DNA of 64,000 nt from Nemophila menziesii (Eukaryota > Streptophyta > Magnoliopsida > Boraginales > Hydrophyllaceae): contig JARWIR010000010.1 of NCBI GenBank assembly GCA_029959085.1, positions 30,310,731 to 30,374,730 of the forward strand. The letters are read 5' to 3'. The translations under genes were made by a program, and so were the position numbers. Positions 35,287 to 47,162 of the stretch are shown piece by piece. Position 1 is the first letter of the stretch, and every line of letters begins with the position of its first letter. Below the pieces are notes generated by a model. That model was not told where the DNA came from. It ran no database searches and saw nothing but the letters and a program-made list of their open reading frames with translations.

Positions 35287-36480
35287 TTGAGATTCCACAT
35301 GGTTCTAATGCTATTCGCGAAGAGTGTTTCAAGACAAATTGATACCGAAAAGGTGAATAATGCTTCAGTAAATAGAAAAGGATATGAGTTTGATGTGACA
35401 ACTCCTCGGCTAACAGATTTTCCTGTTAATAATCAATCAAATGAAAGCAATCTACGCTTTCCAACCATGCCGACATTAGTCGACGTAGTTGAACCGTATA
35501 AACCAATTCTAGTAGCTAGGGAAGGTGTGGAACTATACATCCCGACTATAGTGATCGTTGTCGAGGGTGTGAATCCTAATATTCTAGCTACACCGACAAA
35601 TGCTAGGGGTAATGAGCCTCAATGGTGTTGCAATAGCTGGACAAATTATTACACAAACTTACTAGTAAGTAAAGGCCTCCGCCAGAACAACAGAGAAAGA
35701 CACATCCAATAGTTCAAGTTCTAGATAATACATAAGGAATAGTTAAAAATGCACATCCTCAAGATCTGAGGGTACATAGAAATCCATATTCAGATGATAT
35801 AGGAAGGGAAGAACGTTATCCGATGGAAATCCATCAAAGAATATGAATTCCGACAAGTATTTGAGTAAATCTAAGAGAAATGCATACAATAGATCGAAAG
35901 ATGGTGGTAAATTAATTGAATCCTCCGTCATGGGAGATATGGGACACCCCGAGTCCAAGGAAGTTTAAGCCTCCGTCAATTCCAACAGTTAGTAGATAGT
36001 TTGCGAAGCTGGTTCCCGCACAGATCCAATGGAGAGATAAACTCGTCTATATTAGATATATTCCAAAAGGAAGATGAAATCCTATAGTCATATGTGGAAC
36101 GGTTCACAAAAATTGAATCCAATATCGAGGATCTAGGCCAGTCCATAGTATACTACGCATTTTTCAAAGGTGTATTCAACCCTGGTTTTCATATACAATT
36201 GATAGAAGACTATGTGCACATTGTGTGACATAATAGCAGAGTCAAAAAATACAATTGGATAGAGGATACATGAAAGAGTGTTGTACCAGTTAAGGAAAGT
36301 TAAAGCATGATGAGCAATGCTCCACTTCAGGTAAGGAAAAATCGACAAAAGAAGTCTGGTGAAAGAGCAGGGTATAAGGGGTTCAGAAGAGCTTAACCGA
36401 GGGATGAAGACAGAGCCCGAGAGGGTGATAATACCAGAACATTGGATAAGATTTCGTATGAGCTCTTGGTACTAATGGAA
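35287..36480 (+). pseudogene. Tat-type gag remnant
   Basis: An open stretch at 35287-35712 (141 aa) is followed by frameshifted fragments. The segment at about 36055-36175 reads LDIFQKEDEIL, YVERFTKIESNIEDLG and YYAFFKGV. This is the pattern of the retrotransposon gag capsid domain, where family members read as a glutamine/glutamate-rich helix followed by YV..F and a short hydrophobic helix. Stops and frame changes are frequent, and a basic RAGYKGFRRA tail follows near 36370. It is not functional. The 35287 start is simply the first in-frame ATG after the primer site and is not secure. Confidence 0.65.
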
Positions 36481-37029
36481 AAAAGATAAAAAAGGACGAG
36501 GTACGGTGTCCTCCAAATTCGTATTCTAATGCAAGTATGATGGATAACTAAAGTATTATCACTTCCATAAGGACCATGGACTCGACAGTGGCCGTTAAAA
36601 GTACCTAAAGCGTGAAATTTAAAGGTTAAGAAACTTGGGAAATGTCCTCATCCATACTAGGGTAATATGAGAAATAAGGAATCTGATGAAAGAACAGATC
36701 ATCGAGCAAGAACACTTGGAAGAAGAAATACAATTTATAGAGATAACAAGCCTAGAAGGCATTTTGCACAAGCCTCACCCAATCAAGTTGCTTACGATAT
36801 GAATTTGCGGTGAATATCATATCAGGTTGATCCGAGGACAGACGATAGTTTAGTATAAGGTAAACGTGATAACATGATTTCACGAGAGCGGTAGGGGTTA
36901 TGAATTCAAGGTAAACACAATAGTTGGGGTCCAAAGAGTAGACGCTCTGGGAACGAAAGTAAGTACGTGCGAGCAGTGTGCACTAGGTAGTGTAGTAGTC
37001 ATGCGATTTGTGACGATATATAATTCACT

Positions 37030-37690
37030 GATAAGAATGCCAACATGCTGATATTTCCTCATGATGATACTTTAGAAATACCCGCAGTTATCTGGAATGG
37101 ATTAATGCTTCAGGGATTGTTTGATACGGGAAATTTGGTAGATATATTGTATGATTGAGCATTTAATCAACTAAAGAAAGACCCAAAGGCAGTGACGCTA
37201 TACACTGATCCAATCAAAATGGAATTACGGGGTAGAAATTCTGCTCGACAAGTTATATTGAGCTGTCAATTGGTATTGATCGTGGTAACCTTTCAAAAAA
37301 TGTGTTGGTACGCTTCGTGGTGACAAATTATAACTTTTGCATATTATTATATAATTGGAATAACCACCTTAAACAATATCCAAGTTGTAGTCTCGATGTA
37401 CCATCCGGTTGAAGTTCCGGCCCCATGTGGTATAATTGTTATCTGAGATGATCAACAATGTGCAAGGGAATGTTACTTCAATTCCTTTAGGGAACCATCA
37501 TTTACCAAGGAGGAGTTATAAGGTAAACAATAGTAAGAATATGTCAACCACTTTAAATGATTTGTTTCAAAGTATCTAATTAATCCATGTGTAATTCGAC
37601 CCAATGTGGTCTTTGGCACAATCTCTTTTTCCCTATCGGGAGGTTTTGTAATGAAAACGGGATATGAAGAAGAATATCCATCTATAATAA
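37030..37690 (+). pseudogene. Tat-type aspartic protease remnant and linker
   Basis: IPAVIWNGLMLQGLFDTGN at about 37080-37137 continues into LVDILYD, the gypsy protease signature (Asp-Thr-Gly with Ser changed to Asn after it). Then come AFNQLKK and, past frame breaks, IIGITTLNNIQVVVSMYHP (about 37350-37410) and DDQQCARECYFNSF (about 37447-37490). The latter is a landmark between protease and reverse transcriptase in Tat/Ogre elements. Homology ends near 37690 with no reverse transcriptase following. Several stops. Confidence 0.72.
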
Positions 37691-37737
37691 AGACATTTAT
37701 AAATCTTTAATTTTTGTTAAAAGGATTAACTGCCTTA

Positions 37738-37900
37738 AAAAATCAATAGAATGTACAAAACAATTCTTGGCTCCTTAAAATCGTCGACTAGGGGGTCGAC
37801 CACTGGATTTTCAACCTAAAAAGTCAATAAAATGCAAAATACTTTTCTCGGATACCTAAGATCATCGACTAGGGGGTCGACTAAGTATTCCCAACATGAG
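37738..37900. repeat. ~80-bp direct repeat with CGACTAGGGGGTCGAC
   Basis: Two adjacent units each contain AA.TCAATA(G/A)AATG, CTTAAAATCGTCGACTAGGGGGTCGACC or a close variant, and a closing TTCCCAAC or TTTCAACC. A related CGCTAGGGGGTCGG occurs at 38935. The centre is a GTCGAC-flanked imperfect palindrome. Confidence 0.8.
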
Positions 37901-38099
37901 AAAGTTGATATGGTCTAAAAAAATCGTAACACTAATTTTGGATTGGCCTCATAATAGAAATACCATCAACCCTTGCAAAATTAACAATTTCGTGTTATCC
38001 TCATCATCAAAAGATCAAAACCTATAGCAAAAGAAGACCAACTCGTTTGGCATTCGAAAGACCAGCCCTACTGGCATTTTAACACCTAAACCCTGATTA

Positions 38100-38880
38100 G
38101 GCTAAGGGGTCGGAAAAAGACAAATTAATAATTTTGGTATAGCATAAAAAAGGGGACTGACATAGCTTCAGCAATAAGTCTGGTGTAGTATAAAAAATGA
38201 GATCGACATAAATCCGGTAATAATTCTGACGTAGCATTGACAATGAGATCGACATAGCTCCGGTAATAAGTGTGACGCATCGGTAATGGGACCGACATAC
38301 CTCTGGTGACAAGCCCGATGTAGTCTCGACAAACTTAAGACTGACGTATCATCATCAAAATTCCAACTATGTCGTCTATATGTTTGGAAAACTATGTCCG
38401 GCGTAGATTCAGTGAAAGACCAACTGTATCGTTGGAAAAATTAAGTCTGACGTGGATTTGGAAAAAGTCCAACTGTACCGTTGTAAAATTTAAGTTTGAC
38501 GTAGTTTCGACAAAATATCAACTGTATCGTCGGGAAAAAATCGACTTAGTTTCTGCAAAATATTAATTGAATCGTTGGCCCAAAAATTCGTTTGTATCGT
38601 CGAGAAGAAAGCATCACTATTGGTATGGAGTTAACAATGTCGTCGGTGACACCATTAGCCAGTTTCCCTTTTTCTGGAACTGACATATTAAACACTGATG
38701 GAACATCGACACTCAAAAAGACCAACGAAGTCTTGGTAAACAAAAATAAAGACCAACGTATTCTTGGTGGAACAAAGACCAATGAACAAAAGTAAAGTAA
38801 AGACCAACGTAGTTTGGCAAAACAAAGACCAACGTGGTATTGTAAAAAAAGGAAAAACCCCAACAAAGAATCGATGAACT
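38100..38880. repeat. degenerate satellite-like repeat block in the Tat 3' region
   Basis: Series of short variants follow one another: GACATAGCTCCGGTAATAAG (38100-38310), CAACTGTATCGTTGGAAAAA with GTCTGACGT (38370-38600) and AAAGACCAACGTAGT(C/T)TTGG (38710-38850). Periods are about 35-45 bp and imperfect. Long antisense frames here (38546-38866) are repeat artefacts. Tat/Ogre elements are known to carry variable tandem repeats downstream of coding sequence. Confidence 0.75.
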
Positions 38881-39381
38881 AGAGAAAATACCAATGAAGC
38901 ATTGACATAAGAAATATTATTCCCTTCGGCTCGAACGCTAGGGGGTCGGGTACGAAAAATATTCGAGCATATAAATCCATTCCTTTGATTATAATATAAA
39001 AATATCAGAGCAAGCTAATAAATTTAGATAAGACCCGTATCATGCACCCTACATATCTGTTATATATCCTGAGGTGAAGGGGTATAAGGCATCCCGTAAA
39101 TAAAGTAGATGCATCGAGAAATATAAGGAGGAAAAAGAAAGCAACTGGAAAAAAGCAAAGAAGAATTTTTTTAGTACTTCAATGTAGAATTACGATTTAA
39201 ATCTACAAAGTTGAAGGCAATATGGGCCACAAATGAATATACAAAGAAAATGGTGGTATGCGCCAAAGAAACAAAGAACGCCCAAGGTGTATGCTTCCGA
39301 ATCCTTAATCCCACGAATATATTTGAGGTGTATGCCCCCGACCTAGAATCAAGAAACTACACAAAAAGAAGATAACCCAAC
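38881..39381 (+). other. Tat element 3' untranslated region (left of the Athila insertion)
   Basis: Non-coding, moderately AT-rich, ending with the target site CCAAC (39377-39381). Continues at 50664-51220 to a purine-rich TTGAAAGGGG (51211-51220), the likely polypurine tract before the right LTR. Confidence 0.55.
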
Positions 39382-40853
39382 TGATGTCTCCTCATTTGTG
39401 ATAATAAAATCTACTCATGAGACATCATTTTAGGCTTATTTATTAGTTTATAGGTTGATTTTAGCTTATTTTAGTGTACTTTCCTATTTTGGGTCTTGAT
39501 TTAGTAACATAATATTTTTAGAGCATATTGGGTTTAATTGTTTATTTAGTGTGAAGCTTTAAAGATAATTATGGAGATTAATTAGATTCCAAGTCAAATA
39601 CAACAACTTATGGAAAGAAATTTGCATGGAAATTGGAGATAAGGAAACAAAGGCTAAAAAGATGGAAAATGAAAAGCTGCCTAAATCTGGGATTCTGCAT
39701 ACACGTCCAAAGATGTGCGTTTTTACCTAAGAAATAGGCCGAAACTAGTAATTTCCTTCTTTAGGGTCAAGATAATTCTGTTGCGGTTCTTTTGGTATCT
39801 TATGGAGCTCAATCCGACCAATAACGAAGAAGATATGCTCAAAACGGTCCAGCAGTGTTTATCTTTATTTCCTTACGAGTTTGAGTTGGGCTAGGAGTCT
39901 ATTACTTAACTTATCTCTAAAGAAATGATTTAGGTCAACCTATACACTATAAATACAGCCTCTTAACACTCTTAAATCATCCTTGGTGAAACCTTAAACC
40001 AAGAGGAAGCATACAACACAAGAGAGAAGTCTGGAAGGAGTTGTCATAAACAATGTCTTCTTCTACCTTTAATTTTGTAATTTCTTTCTTTTCTTTCATG
40101 AACTAAATTTCTTTAGCTTGAGTTTTAGCATTAATGTATGAACCCTAGTTTTTATTGACATCTATCTAATTTGGGAATTTAATGTTTTAAATAGAATTAT
40201 AGTTTTTATTCTCTGTTTATGTGTTTGGATTTATATTCTGTGTTCTTGTGGACTGCAGCCATTAGAATTACCATCTAGTAATTAGGATACCATTGACAAC
40301 GGTGTTTAATTGCATGTTTACACATAACGTCTAGTCTTAGGTCTGATCTGACAACCCAACCTATCTAGATAATCACTATGGTTTAGTTCTTGTGACTATT
40401 TACCAATTACAGGTTAAGTTTGCTTAGGAAGCCTTATTGACACAGGTGAATCCTATTTTAAACTACCGATAGCGAATTGGGACCGATTAGGGAAGTACTA
40501 CATAATTCACCCTTACATGTTTAGAACGGCAAAACTAGTGGGGATTACATGCTAATAACTTGAGCTATATTCTCATATCACTTCTCTTTAGTCTTTATTT
40601 TCTGTCTTTTAATTCTTAGTTTTAGTTTAGTTAATTATTTATCAATCCATCTTTACTTGTCTTTATTTTTAATTTCGTTTAGTTGTTCTAGCTTTAATTA
40701 TTTACACTTGATATTTGCATAAGATTATTCTAACCTTCGTAGTCTCTGCGGAACGAATCTCAATCTAAAACTTGCATACGATCTGTATACTTGCAGAACC
40801 GTGTAGTTCTAGGGTGTTTTTGCACTTATTTTATCACACCCTAGGCCCCACCA
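39382..40853 (+). mobile_element. Athila 5' LTR with promoter
   Basis: Starts TGATGTCTCC and ends CCACCA. A TATAAATA box at 39948-39955 lies about 900 bp before the LTR end and is the likely transcription promoter of the element. The subterminal TGATGTCTCC...GAGACATCA pair (39382-39427) forms a short inverted repeat conserved in all copies of this family in the window. Confidence 0.95.
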
Positions 40854-40859
40854 AGCTTT

Positions 40860-40877
40860 TGGCGCCGCTACCGGGGA
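40860..40877 (+). promoter_or_regulatory. primer-binding site (tRNA-Asp)
   Basis: TGGCGCCGCTACCGGGGA lies six bases after the LTR and matches the complement of the plant tRNA-Asp 3' end at 16 of 18 positions. tRNA-Asp priming is characteristic of Athila elements. Confidence 0.88.
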
Positions 40878-40977
40878 CTACATCGTTAGTCCTTGTGCAA
40901 TTATCTTGTGCTTTTATTTTAGTTAGTTCTATTTTACGCTTTTGTTTTTAGTTTTTGTTTTTCAGATTTAATTACAG

Positions 40978-43769
40978 ATGGAGAACCCAAGGAGACTTGA
41001 GTTACCCATCGAGTTCAGAGTAGAGCCACGAGGAATTCGAGCACCAGAAATCCAAGCCGCAACATTTAAACCTGATCCAGGGATGCTAACTCAATTTGCA
41101 TCTCATGGATTATTCAGCGGAGTTGCACATCAAGATCCGATCCGATATATTCAGAAATTCTCGTAAGAGGAGTTACTAGGGAGCAAGTATATTACCTGAT
41201 GTTCCAGTTCTTCTTGACCGGTTGTGCAAGCGATTGGTATGATACCCAATACCCTCATGTTATTCCAGATTGGGACAAGCTTCAAGCAAGATTCCTAGAC
41301 CGTTTCTATCCGGTTAGTATACGTTTAAAATATATGTTGGAGCTTGAACAATTTATACAGAAAGATGAAGAGAGTTTGGGTGAAGCATGGTTACGATTTA
41401 CAGATAAGAATGCGAGATGTCCCTATCATAGATCCTCGCCGGAATATTATTTACCCTTGTTTTATGGAGGCCTTAATGATAAATCAAGAGAGAAAGCAGA
41501 TTCGTTGGGAAACGCAGGTTTTGTATTGCTAGATCCTGAAGAAGCTGAGTTGGGGATGGAAAGAATTCTTGAGAACGAGAGAAGTTGGCCAAAGAGAGCA
41601 GAAAAAGAAAACAATTCAGCATCTCTGAAACTTAAAGAATTGGCTAAACAACTTGAAGAACTAAAAGAACAAGCCCGAACAATTGCTCAGGTGAATACGG
41701 TACACACAATTCCTTCGTGTTCTGGTTGTGGATCAAGAAATCACGTGTGGGAAGGGTGTATGAATAATCCAGTAGTAGCTTCCGTTCAATATCCTCAAGA
41801 TAACTATTACTCTAATGGTTATGCTTGTCCTCAAGAAAGCTACACTAATTATCAACAACCCCCGCAACAGAAGAGTTGGGTCAGAAAGCAAGAAAACTAT
41901 CAACAACCCCAACTTCAAACTTATAATCCACCACAACCTATTCAGAAAAAGGCACCCATTGTTAAAGCTTGTCAAGAACCAAAGAAAGATCCACCTAAAC
42001 AATCGATGCAATTGGCTAAACAAGAACAACTCCAGAGCTTGACTTCGAGTATGGGTAAAATAATGGAAACAGTTGAGAAGAAAATGAATCATAGCCAGCA
42101 GAAAGTTCGAACCCAGGAGAAGATTATCAAGCAACTAGAGCATACTATATCACAAATGGCGAGTACATTACAAAATCGACCAAAGGGGCAACTCCCAAGT
42201 GATACTATTGCTCCTAGAGATGATTCTTGCCATGCAGTTGAGTTGCGAAGTGGAAAACAACTACCTCCACCAAGACCAGAACCAGAACAAGAACCTATCC
42301 CTATTCCAGAACAAAGGGGGGAAGAAATAATCAAAGATACAGTGGAGGAGGCAGTTGAACCAAAGAGTGTCCAAGCCGAGACACCTGAAAAGACAAGAAA
42401 ACCAGTGGAACTCAATACACGCCCTCCACCACCATACCCTTCACGAGTCAGAAAGAAGGACAATGACCTGGAATTCAAGAAGTTCATTGACATGTTGAAG
42501 AAGTTGGAAGTTAATATACCACTTGTTGAAGCTCTCAAGAGGATGCCAACCTATATGAAATTCATGAAAGACATTCTCTCAAACAAGCGAAGTATAGATA
42601 CTGGGGAAACAATTGGATTACCTAGGGAGTGTAGTGCTATATGTCAAAGTGAGTTGCCACCAAAATTAGAAGATCCCGGAAGTTTTACAATTCCTATCGG
42701 CATTGGAGATGGTTGGATCGGGAAAGCATTATGCGATTTAGGCGCGAGCATCAATCTCATGCCTAGATCTCTGTTCGAGAAGCTTAATATTGGAGAAGTA
42801 GTACCCACATCTGTGGTATTACCAATGGCGGATCGCTCCCTCTCACGACCAATAGGTAAAATTGAAGATGTTTTAGTTAAAGCTGGCTCTTTTATTTTTC
42901 CTTGTGATTTTATTATTCTTGACTACGACGCGGATAAGAATGTCCCCATCATTTTGGGTAGACCATTCTTAGCCACGGGGCGTACACTAATTGATGTTGA
43001 GAATGGTGAGTTGATCATGAGAGTACAAGGCGAACAGATACGATTCAATGTGTTTCAGGCTATGAAATTACCAAAGTCAAAAGATGAATGCTTCAAAATA
43101 GATGTCATCGGAAAAATTGCTCAAGAAATCTTCAATGAAGCAAGCTTAGATAATGATCTTGACGAGGCCTCAGCAATTGAATCACCAGAGGAACTCGAGA
43201 TTCCCCCTGAAGATGTTGCTGCATTAGGATCAAATGTGCGAGAACTACTTCGAGAACCAGGTGACATTGAACCAATGAAACAACCATCTATAATATGTCC
43301 ACCTGTTCTCGAAGAAAACCCACTTCCAGATCATCTACGCTATGCATATCTAGGTACGAACAAAACTTTGCCTGTTATTATTTCTGCTAACCTTTCAGGT
43401 CCTCAAGAGGAGAAGCTACTTCAAGTACTTCGTGCAAACAAAGAAGCAATCGGATGGACTATTGCCGACATCAAGGGAATTAGTCCTTCCGTTTGCAAAC
43501 ACAAAATCATTCTTGAGAATGAAGGTGGACGATTTATAGAAGGACAGAGAAGACTCATGCCAGCTATGAAAGAAGTAGTGAGGAAGGAAGTTATCAAGTT
43601 GTTAGATGCAGGAATTATCTATCCGATTGCTAGCAGTGATTGGGTTAGTCCAGTGCAATGTGTTCCGAAGAAAGGAGGTATCACTACCATCCTTAATGAT
43701 CAAGGCGAAGCCATACCATCAAGACCAGTTGTGGGGTGGCGAGTGTGCATGGATTATACCGAAGACTGA
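40978..43769 (+). pseudogene. Athila gag-protease and start of reverse transcriptase (frameshifted)
   Basis: Gag starts at 40978 (MENPRRLELPIEF) and its first frame stops at 41164. The true frame resumes through ILVRGVTREQ into a long 856-codon frame from 41199, so one frameshift lies near 41150. Within the long frame are the capsid domain (residues ~1-130: FFLTGCASDWYD, EAWLRF, FYGGLND), a CCHC zinc knuckle CSGCGSRNHVWEGC (~174-187), a Gln/Pro-rich segment, the VELRSGKQLP motif, and an aspartic protease LCDLGASINLMPRSLF (~510). The protease has Gly replaced by Leu-Gly context normal for Athila. The N-terminal RT region KKEVIKLLDAGIIYPI follows. The frame ends at 43769 because an extra two bases after CMDY (about 43757-43762) throw the RT out of frame. 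Gag-pol polyprotein acts in cytoplasmic virus-like particles. Confidence 0.92.
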
Positions 43770-44713
43770 ACAAAGCAACAAAGAAAGATCACTTCCCGCT
43801 ACCATTCATTGATCAGATGCTAGACAAACTTGCAGGGAGAGAATATTATTGTTTCCTTGACGGATATTCGGGATATAATCAGATTTGTGTGGATCCCCTC
43901 GATCAACACAAAACAACTTTTACATGTCCGTTTGGTACTTTTGCTTATAGAAGAATGTCGTTTGGTTTATGCAATGCACCTGCCACGTTCCAGAGGTGCA
44001 TGATGGCGATATTTTGGGACATGATTGATAAATATTTGGAGGTTTTTATGGATGATTTTTCGGTGTTCGGAGATAGTTTTGATGATTGTTTAAATAATCT
44101 TGAGAAAGTTCTTGTGAGATGTAGAGAAAAAGATCTTGTGCTTAATTGGGAAAAATGCTACTTCATGGTTCAAGAGGGAATTGTGTTGGGACATAAAGTT
44201 TCGAAGGCAGGGATGGAGGTTGATCATGCTAAAATTGAAGTTATCAAAACACTACCACCTCCAGTTTCTGTTAAAGGAGTGAGAAGTTTCTTGGGTCACG
44301 CAGGATTTTATCGAAGATTTATTAAAGATTTCTCCAAGATCGCCAAACCGCTTTGTTCTTTACTTGAAAAGGATACTCCTTTTAATTTCACTGAAGAATG
44401 TCTTCAAGCGTTCTTGACGATTAAAGAGAAACTGATCTCTACACCTATTGTTATACCTCCTGATTGGAAAGCTCCATTTGAACTTATGTGCGATGCTAGT
44501 GATCACGCTATGGGTGTTGTGTTGGGACAGAGGAAAGACAAAATTTTCCACACGATTTATTATGCAAGTAATACTTTCAACGCTGCCCAGATGAATTATA
44601 CAGTAACGGAGAAAGAGATGTTGGCCGTGGTTTATGCTTTTGATAAATTTCGTTCCTATCTGGTTGGGTAGAAAACTGTTGTATACACGGACCATTCAGC
44701 TATCAGGTACCTC
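43757..44713 (+). pseudogene. Athila reverse transcriptase and RNase H (nonsense-mutated)
   Basis: Continues the RT in the next frame from RRLNKATKKDHFPLPFIDQ. It carries the palm motifs LDGYSGYNQI and FGLCNAPATFQR, the catalytic FMDDF at about 44045-44059, then the connection and RNase H domain (LMCDASDHAMGVVLGQ, YTVTEKEMLAVVYAF). A TAG at 44669-44671 interrupts RNase H just before [10 protein letters not shown], where relatives have a serine codon; a single base change explains it. Reading then resumes into the integrase frame. The ATG at 43736 seen in this frame lies before the frameshift and is not a real start. Confidence 0.93.
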
Positions 44714-46213
44714 ATGGAGAAAAAGGACACTAAGCCGCGTCTTATTAGATGGGTACTTTTGCTTCAAGAATTCGACATATATATTCGAGACCGAAAGGGA
44801 TGCGAGAATCAAGTTTCTGATCATTTATCAAGGCTCGAAGGATCTGATGCGAACAAAGAACCATTGTTGGTTAAAGAGGTATACCCTGATGAACAACTTT
44901 TTGCTATTAAACGTGCTTTTGTGCCATGGTATGCAGATCTAGTCAACCTCATTGTGAGTGGTGTCTTTCCCAAATATTTCCACCCACAACAAAGACAAAG
45001 ATTGAATCACCAGGCCAAACAGTATTATTGGGATGAACCGTACCTCTGGAAGATTTGTAGTGACCAAGTGGTTAGAAAATGTGTACATGAAGGTGAAATG
45101 GAGAAGATCATTAAAGGTTGTCATAGTTCACCTTATAGAGGTCACTTTAAAGGCGATAGAACCGCGGCTAAAATTCTTCAATCCGGGTTCTATTGGCCTA
45201 CCATACACAAAGATTGTCATCGTTTTGTCCAGTCATGTCACAGATGCCAGTTCACTGGCAACATATCAAAAAGAGACGCGATACCGCTTAACAATATTCT
45301 TGAAGTCGAAATCTTTGATGTATGGGGAATAGATTTCATGGGACCTTTCATCACCTCCCATGGAAATCTTTATATTTTGCTTGCGGTAGATTATGTATCA
45401 AAGTGGGTAGAAGCAGTGGCAACACCAAAGAACGATGCTCAAACCGTGATTAAGTTCTTAAAATCAAATATCTTTTCAAGACATGGTACGCCACGTGTGC
45501 TAATCAGTGATAAATGTACCCATTTTCTTAATGCTCCTCTGAGAAATTTTCTTCGTAAGTTTGGAGTGAGACACCGCACTTCAACCGGTTATCACCCACA
45601 AACTAACGGTCAAGCTGAAGTTTCCAACCGGGAAATCAAATGTATTCTTGAGAAGACCATGAGTAAATCGAGGAAAGATTGGTCTTTAAAGCTAGATGAT
45701 GCTCTCTGGGCTTACAGAACAGCATTTAAAACACCAGTTGGGGCATCTCCATATCGCATGGTCTACGGAAAAGCGTGTCATCTACCGATTGAACTTGAAG
45801 CTCGTGCCTACTGGGCTATTAAAACTCTGAATCTAGATCCAGATTTGGCCGGGAAGCAAAGGATGATGCAGTTGAACGAGTTGGAGGAGTTTCGTTATCT
45901 TGCCTATGAAAATTCACGTCTCTACAAGGAGAAAACAAAACGATGGCATGATAAACGGCTCCGTCCAAAGCATTTCGAGATAGGACAAAAAGTTTTATTA
46001 TACAACTCTCGACTTTCGAACTACCCAGAAAAGCTTAAATCCCGTTGGGGAGGACCTTACATTGTTACTAAAGTCACGCCTCATGGAGCGATTGAAATCG
46101 AAAATCCAACCGAGCAACGGACATTCATGGTGAATGGCCAGCGTTTGAAGAGATACCATGACAGTGAGGACTTTGGGCGAGAGGAGACAATCCATCTCGT
46201 TGAATGCGCTTAG
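44714..46213 (+). pseudogene. Athila RNase H end and integrase (open, catalytic triad present)
   Basis: A 499-codon open frame, not a separate gene but the downstream part of pol. It starts inside RNase H ([11 protein letters not shown]) and contains the HHCC zinc domain ([15 protein letters not shown]...[12 protein letters not shown], residues ~138-177). The DDE core follows with D207 (GIDFMGPF), D266 (ISDKCTHF) and E302 ([11 protein letters not shown]), 35 residues between the last two as expected for retroviral-type integrases. The C-terminal GPY/F-type module [19 protein letters not shown] is also present. In ISDKCTHF the two glycines usual after the second Asp (SDGGTHF) are Lys-Cys, a possible inactivating change. 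Integrase inserts the cDNA copy into chromosomes. Confidence 0.93.
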
Positions 46214-47162
46214 CCTGAGGTACACGTCTAACTCAAAGACGTTAAACAAAAGTGCTCTTGGGAGACACCCCTTGTTTTAAATTGCTTTTTAGATTAGTTG
46301 TTTTTGCTTTGTAGTGTATAATTTTAAGTTAGTGTATATTTTTAATTGTGTTTACAAGCTAATAGGAGAGAAAGGTAGTGTGTTATTGTGTAGGAAACGA
46401 GTTTGGGATCAAAAGGAAAAATCTGGAGGAATTCAAGGCCTGGCGCGGACTACCCCGCGGACTACCCCATGGTCCGTAGGGATGCACCGTGCCCAGAAAA
46501 CCCGTACCACGGGTCGGGTACCACGGGTTTCATCCAGAAAACAAGAAAAATTTCGATCGATAGGCGCGGTACACCAGACCCTAGTCCGCACGCCCAAAAC
46601 GCGTGCCACGGGGTCGGGTACCACGGGTTTTTTGACGGAGCATCCGCGGACTACCCCCTGCACCGCACCCCTGGTCCGCAAGCACAAAACACGTGCCACG
46701 GGGTGCTAGCTCGGGTATTATCCAGTGGGCAAAAATTTGAAGAGCTGATGAGTCCGGTATACCGCGGGTTTGGTCCGGTGCACCGCAGAGAGGTGGTTTG
46801 TGAAGAAATTTGTTTCCTAATCAACTTCTTACCTTACAAGATAAACCCTAGCCTCTCCCACACGAATTTTTCAGACCCAAACCCTATATATACATCTTAA
46901 AGCTTGTGCAAACCTTCACAATTAACACAACAACTCATCAAATCCTCTCCTACATTTTCCATAAACACAAATTCTTCATCAAATTCATCACACTACACCA
47001 TCAAAACACCATCAAATTCAACAAGCTTTAAAGATTTCTTCCAAGATCAATCAACAAACCTTTCTCTTTCATCAATTCCAAGCAACAACATCAAGCTACA
47101 CCAAATTTTCCTTAAACTTTTAATCCATCCTTGGTATAACTTGAGTTGTGGGTAAATCAAGC
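46214..47162 (+). other. Athila post-pol leader with GC-rich repeat island
   Basis: After pol, an otherwise AT-rich element contains a GC-rich block at about 46430-46800. It is built of CGGACTACCCC (three times), GGTCCG(T/C)A, GTGCCACGGGG (twice) and CGGGTACCACGGGTTT (twice), with CCCGT-ACC-ACGGG hairpin potential. Several frames are open across it only because of base composition. A Ser/Thr/Asn-rich leader with no known domain follows (46904-47155). Confidence 0.75.

Noticed and set aside
38546..38894. Antisense frames rich in Trp-Ser-Leu repeats
   Set aside because: They are translations of the degenerate tandem repeats in the Tat 3' region.
41733..42538. Antisense frames of 133 and 149 residues
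   Set aside because: They lie opposite the Athila gag-protease frame and show only the mirror of its composition.
46314..46900. Three overlapping frames (131, 165 and 88 residues) on both strands
   Set aside because: All are open because the GC-rich repeat island lacks stop codons; no motif, and each is dominated by repeated peptides.
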